Of a DNA stretch of 7,639 nucleotides, positions 5,066 to 7,639 are shown one piece after another. The position numbers and the translations under genes were made by a program. Within the stretch, counting starts at the first letter, position 1. Each line of letters opens with the position of its first letter. The stretch is taken from positions 1 through 7,639 of the forward strand of contig JAAURU010000171.1 of NCBI GenBank assembly GCA_012032075.1, in the 5' to 3' direction. The DNA is from Flavobacterium sp. (GTDB lineage: Bacteria > Bacteroidota > Bacteroidia > Flavobacteriales > Flavobacteriaceae). The notes below the pieces were generated by a model. The model was not told the origin of the DNA. It was given only the letters and a program-made list of their open reading frames with translations, and did not search any database.

Positions 5066-6415
5066 TTATTTTTTCTTTCTTTTTGCTGCTTTTTTAGCAT
5101 CAGCAGCTCTATTTCTTGGGGCAGTTTTTCTAGGTTTTGTTTTTCCTGGTCCACCAAGGTTTACTTTTTTATTTTTTTCTTTCTTTACATGGAAAGCAGC
5201 ACCTTTTGTCTCTAAATTGACCTTTTTACCTATAGATTTGAATCTGCGTTTGTCTTTTTCAAATTCTAATTTCTTTTCCTCTATAATAACTGCTTTTGGA
5301 ATTTCTTCAATCTCAATCTCCATATTCATAAGAGTTTCTACATCTAGTAGGCTTTCTTCTTCATAAGGTGCTACAAAACTTATGGCTACACCTTCTTTGT
5401 CTGCACGACCTGTTCGACCTATTCTATGCATATATTTTTCGGGACTTTCAGAAAATTGCAAGTTGAAAACGTGAGTAATATCGGAAATGTCTAGTCCGCG
5501 AGCCATAACATCAGTCGTGATAAGTCCTCTTAATTGACCACTTTGGAAATTGGCCATCGCATTTAAACGATAATTTTGGGTTTTATTAGAATGGATTACT
5601 CCAAATTGGTCTGGAAAATCTTCATTTAATAATTCGAAAGCTAAATCTATGATTCTTTTATTGTTTACGAAAATTAGGACTCTTTCGGTAGTTTCATCAG
5701 TTACTAAAATGTGTTTTAAAAGATTTACTTTCGAAAGGAAATTAGGAACAGTATATACTTTTTGAGTAATTTGTTCCAATGGTGTTCCACTTGGTGCCAA
5801 AGAAACTTCTTCTGGAAATTCGAAAAAATCCTCTAACACATCATCAACATCTTCTGTCATGGTAGCCGAAAACATAATATTTTGTCTTTTGTTTTTCATC
5901 ATAGACAAAATAGAAGTTAGTTGAACACGGAAACCTAGATTTAGAATTTCATCAAATTCATCAATCACTAATTTTTGTAAAGCATCGAAACGCAACACAC
6001 CATCAAGTGCTAAATCCATTACTCTTCCTGGAGTTCCTACTAAAATATCTACTCCTTGTGCTAAGTCTTTTCGTTGTGTATTAATATTGACACCTCCATA
6101 AATTCCCAAAGAACGTACCGACATATATTGGGTTAGCTTTTCTACTTCTTCTACAACTTGCACCACAAGTTCTCGTGTAGGAACAAGTATTACAACTCTG
6201 GGTGATTCGGTATTTTGAAATTTCCATTGTTTTAGAATAGGTAATAAATAGGCAAAGGTTTTACCAGTACCAGTTTGTGCAATTCCCATCATGTCTCTAC
6301 CCGAAAGTATCACCGAAAAAGATTTATCTTGAATAGGAGTAGGGTGTACAAATCCTAATTCGTCTATGGCTTTTTGTAATGATTTAGGTAAATCGAAATC
6401 TTGGAATGTTTTCAT
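5066..6415 (-). CDS. DEAD-box ATP-dependent RNA helicase with basic C-terminal tail
   Basis: The 449-residue protein carries all helicase motifs in order: Q motif (FQDFDLP...PTPIQ, 4-29), motif I AQTGTGKT (46-53), Ia PTREL (79-83), Ib TPGR (128-131), motif II DEFD (152-155), III SAT (183-185), the IV-region LIFVNNKR (247-254), V TTDVMARGLD (300-309) and VI HRIGRTGR (330-337). The first two acids of motif II, which bind magnesium and drive ATP hydrolysis, are kept; Ala is replaced by Phe. After residue 375 comes a Lys/Arg-rich tail ending AAKRKKK, suited to non-specific RNA binding. It should unwind short RNA duplexes in ribosome assembly, mRNA decay or cold growth; the exact role is not visible. 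ATG 6415 opens directly on the Q motif and is secure. It is transcribed alone, divergently from the thioredoxin operon. Confidence 0.95.
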   Translation of the reverse strand: MKTFQDFDLPKSLQKAIDELGFVHPTPIQDKSFSVILSGRDMMGIAQTGTGKTFAYLLPILKQWKFQNTESPRVVILVPTRELVVQVVEEVEKLTQYMSVRSLGIYGGVNINTQRKDLAQGVDILVGTPGRVMDLALDGVLRFDALQKLVIDEFDEILNLGFRVQLTSILSMMKNKRQNIMFSATMTEDVDDVLEDFFEFPEEVSLAPSGTPLEQITQKVYTVPNFLSKVNLLKHILVTDETTERVLIFVNNKRIIDLAFELLNEDFPDQFGVIHSNKTQNYRLNAMANFQSGQLRGLITTDVMARGLDISDITHVFNLQFSESPEKYMHRIGRTGRADKEGVAISFVAPYEEESLLDVETLMNMEIEIEEIPKAVIIEEKKLEFEKDKRRFKSIGKKVNLETKGAAFHVKKEKNKKVNLGGPGKTKPRKTAPRNRAADAKKAAKRKKK

Positions 6416-6432
6416 TGATGCTGAATTTTGCG

Positions 6433-6440
6433 CAAAGGTA
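6433..6440 (-). promoter_or_regulatory. -7 element of the helicase promoter
   Basis: On the minus strand TACCTTTG (6440-6433) is a perfect TAnnTTTG box. It lies 17 bases before the helicase ATG, so the transcript start would be near 6429 and the leader short. No TTG is found at the usual -33 distance, so the promoter may be weak or depend on another factor. Confidence 0.5.
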
Positions 6441-6474
6441 CGGAATCTTTTTTTGGATGTGAAAAGGTATTTAC

Positions 6475-6490
6475 TGTAACATATATTACA
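6475..6490. promoter_or_regulatory. CRP-like inverted repeat upstream of the thioredoxin operon
   Basis: TGTAA-CATATA-TTACA has perfect 5-bp arms and a 6-base spacer, the same layout as CRP-family sites (TGTGA-N6-TCACA) and also GTA-N8-TAC. Its centre is about 40 bases upstream of the likely thioredoxin transcript start, the position used by CRP/FNR-type activators that contact RNA polymerase. It also lies upstream of the divergent helicase promoter. The regulator is inferred, not identified. Confidence 0.4.
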
Positions 6491-6503
6491 TATTTTGGTA
6501 AAC

Positions 6504-6519
6504 TAAATTTGTAAATTTG
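6504..6519 (+). promoter_or_regulatory. tandem -7 elements of the thioredoxin operon promoter
   Basis: TAAATTTG occurs twice back to back (6504-6511, 6512-6519); each fits TAnnTTTG. The only TTG near -33 (6495-6497) is too close to either, so the promoter lacks a good -33 box, consistent with activation through the inverted repeat at 6475-6490. The transcript would start near 6523, 16 bases before the ATG. Confidence 0.45.
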
Positions 6520-6538
6520 TAGTTAAAATTAAACGGTT

Positions 6539-6841
6539 ATGAATACAAAATTTAATTCTGTAATTAATCAAGATCAACCTGTTTTAGTTGATTTTTATGC
6601 TGACTGGTGTGGTCCTTGTAAAACCATGTCGCCTATATTGCAAGAAGCAAAATCTATATTAAAAGAAGAAGTGAAAATTATTAAGATTAATGTGGATCAA
6701 TATCAAGATTTAGCAAGTGAATTTAGTGTGAGAGGAGTTCCAACATTAATTTTGTTTAAGCAAGGGAAAATGTTATGGAGACAATCTGGTGTTGTGGATA
6801 CCAATGATTTGGTAAAGATTATAAGACAGCATGTGAATTAA
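6539..6841 (+). CDS. trxA: thioredoxin
   Basis: This is a 100-residue, single-domain thioredoxin of normal length. The redox site is Trp23-Cys24-Gly25-Pro26-Cys27-Lys28, preceded by the strand VLVDFYAD; the cis-proline that faces the active site is Pro68 (RGVPTL). There is no signal peptide, so it works in the cytoplasm, passing electrons from thioredoxin reductase to disulfides such as those of ribonucleotide reductase and peroxide-detoxifying enzymes. Buried Asp18 of the family (Asp26 in E. coli) is present. The start ATG is the only suitable one. It is the first gene of a likely operon with the rhodanese gene 31 bases on. The genome may carry other thioredoxins, so the symbol denotes the family rather than a proven main thioredoxin. 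Confidence 0.92.
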   Translation: MNTKFNSVINQDQPVLVDFYADWCGPCKTMSPILQEAKSILKEEVKIIKINVDQYQDLASEFSVRGVPTLILFKQGKMLWRQSGVVDTNDLVKIIRQHVN

Positions 6842-6872
6842 TTTTTTTGTATATTTATTAAAAATAATAAGA

Positions 6873-7262
6873 ATGAATTTTAGAATTGCTTTTATATGTT
6901 TTGTGTTTTTTGCGACTACTTCTTGTGTGAAATCGCAAACCGAAGGAGTTATTTTAGCAGATGTTGCTACTTTTGAACAAAAAATTACTACTGATGGAGT
7001 TCAGCTTGTTGATGTAAGAACACCAGAAGAATTTGAAGAAGGTCATTTGCCTAATGCTGTAAATATTAATATTAAAGATGCTGATTTTCAGGCTAAAATA
7101 GGTGCTTTAGATAAAACAAAACCAGTTTTGGTGTATTGCAAATCGGGTGGAAGAAGTGGAAAAGCTTGTGGGATTATGAAGGAATTGGGTTTTACAAATA
7201 TCACCGATTTAGATGGAGGAATTACAAACTGGGTTGCAGAAGGAAAACCAATTGATAATTAA
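6873..7262 (+). CDS. exported single-domain rhodanese (sulfurtransferase)
   Basis: The 129-residue protein has a hydrophobic leader (residues 4-15) followed by TTSC (Cys18) and KSQ. It is probably exported; whether Cys18 is lipidated is unclear since Thr, not Leu, stands at -3, and cleavage before Gln22 is the alternative. The rest is one rhodanese domain: LVDVRTPEEFEEGHLPNAVN (residues 45-64), then VLVYCKSGGRSGKA with catalytic Cys89 at the start of the persulfide-binding loop, and the closing LDGGITNWVAEGKPI. It should move sulfane sulfur between thiols or cyanide, in the periplasm or on a membrane. It sits between thioredoxin and a DUF2892 membrane protein, 31 and 27 bases away, in one operon. 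Rhodanese plus DUF2892 are the two halves of E. coli YgaP. The physiological substrate is not known. Confidence 0.9.
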   Translation: MNFRIAFICFVFFATTSCVKSQTEGVILADVATFEQKITTDGVQLVDVRTPEEFEEGHLPNAVNINIKDADFQAKIGALDKTKPVLVYCKSGGRSGKACGIMKELGFTNITDLDGGITNWVAEGKPIDN

Positions 7263-7289
7263 ATAAAACTATTATGTTATGAAAAAAAC

Positions 7290-7490
7290 ATGGGAAATGG
7301 AGATCGATTTCTTCGAATAATTTTAGGAATTATAGCTTTAATCATAGGACTTACTGGTTCTTTTGATGGAATTTGGAAATGGGTATTAATGGTATTTGGA
7401 TTAGTAATGATTGTTACTTCTTCTCTTCAATTTTGCGGATTGTATGCTATTTTTGGTATAAATACTTGTAAAGTGAAAAGTAAAAAGTAA
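7290..7490 (+). CDS. small DUF2892 (YgaP-like) inner-membrane protein
   Basis: The 66-residue protein has two membrane segments, about residues 8-24 (LRIILGIIALIIGLTG) and 30-53 (KWVLMVFGLVMIVTS...), and ends with FCGLYAIFGINTCKVKSKK. The 'D+xLR', 'FC.LY..FGINTC' pattern is that of the DUF2892 / inner-membrane YgaP-like family, in which the domain is often fused to a rhodanese. Two Cys (Cys49 and Cys60) flank the last turn. It could anchor or pass sulfur to the rhodanese next door; this is inference. Family members often begin MKKNMG; here an ATGAAAAAAAC at 7279-7289 would supply exactly that start if the A-run had eight instead of seven bases, so ATG 7290 may not be the ancestral start. It is the last gene of the operon. 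Confidence 0.82.
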   Translation: MGNGDRFLRIILGIIALIIGLTGSFDGIWKWVLMVFGLVMIVTSSLQFCGLYAIFGINTCKVKSKK

Positions 7491-7639
7491 AAAAACTTTC
7501 CGAAATCATTTGTCAAACTGAGCATGTCGAAGTTTTTTTAACTTAGCTATTTGAAGTTTTCGACGCGCTCAGACTGACAATAAATTAATTTTTCGGACAG
7601 TTATATTTTTAGAAATTAGGAGACAAGTTATATTTTTTG
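7491..7639. other. gene-free end of the window with direct repeat
   Basis: No coding frame is seen. Beyond the REP-like inverted repeat (7511-7579), GACAGTTATATTTTT (7596-7610) recurs as GACAAGTTATATTTTTT (7622-7638), a spaced direct repeat cut off by the window edge. Its role is unknown. Confidence 0.4.
7511..7579 (+). terminator. REP-like inverted repeat, likely end of the thioredoxin operon
   Basis: Arms TGTCAAACTGAGCATGTCGAA (7511-7531) and its imperfect complement at 7559-7579 match at 17 of 21 positions around a 27-base loop. The sequence is the common 'tgtcagtctgagcgcgtcgaag' intergenic repeat in inverted pairs. It begins 20 bases after the last stop codon. It would fold into a long stem in the operon mRNA and probably blocks 3' decay or ends transcription. 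There is a T-run after the first arm (7533-7539) but none after the second. Confidence 0.55.

Noticed and set aside
5055..5366. Plus-strand frame of 103 codons opposite the helicase tail
   Set aside because: Antisense of the Lys/Arg-rich tail, which yields Phe/Leu/Ser-rich membrane-like sequence by complement.
1..7639. CRISPR array, tRNA, rRNA or insertion sequence
   Set aside because: No regularly spaced repeats, no cloverleaf, no rRNA-like stretch and no transposase fragment were seen on either strand.

Overview
The window looks like a chromosome segment from a flavobacterium (Bacteroidota, Flavobacteriaceae). Pointers are the low GC, weak or absent Shine-Dalgarno sites, promoters of the Bacteroidota type (TTG, about 19-20 bases, TAnnTTTG), a lipoprotein with acidic residues just after the lipid cysteine, and intergenic repeats of a kind common in these genomes. 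The genus is inferred, not shown.

Left part, all on the minus strand. The window opens with the first 41 codons of an AraC-family regulator (1-124) behind a long leader (125-379). Next comes an AT-rich three-gene operon transcribed from about 3896 to 380. Its first gene is a 657-residue surface-type lipoprotein with a Gly/Ser stalk, a hydrophobic pre-toxin segment and a C-terminal AHH nuclease domain (1896-3869). Its second gene resembles the Imm11/DUF1629 immunity family (1176-1896). The toxin stop and immunity start share a base (TAATG), but the immunity gene carries a +1 frame disruption near 1810-1835. The third gene encodes an exported protein that faintly resembles the GLPGLI family (380-1165). 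I read this as a polymorphic toxin-immunity cassette. Its promoter carries two perfect 7-6-7 and 6-6-6 inverted repeats 32 bp apart, and a weaker copy of the same element sits at the same place in the AraC promoter. A near-identical 20-base repeat lies on each side of the cassette.

Middle part. 3979-4371 has no gene but holds REP-like repeats. It is followed by a Qnr-like pentapeptide-repeat protein (4372-4944, minus), a long inverted repeat (4973-5059) and a DEAD-box RNA helicase whose motif II reads DEFD (5066-6415, minus).

Right part. Divergent from the helicase is a plus-strand operon of thioredoxin, an exported rhodanese and a small DUF2892 membrane protein (6539-7490). The last two together make the parts of a YgaP-type rhodanese-membrane protein, split into two genes. 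A CRP-like inverted repeat lies about 40 bases upstream of the likely thioredoxin transcript start. A REP-like inverted repeat closes the operon.

The most interesting item is the toxin cassette: intact nuclease, disrupted immunity frame, exported third gene and an unusual paired operator. A second likely one-base slip in a run of A (7282-7288) means sequence error must be excluded before the immunity gene is called dead.
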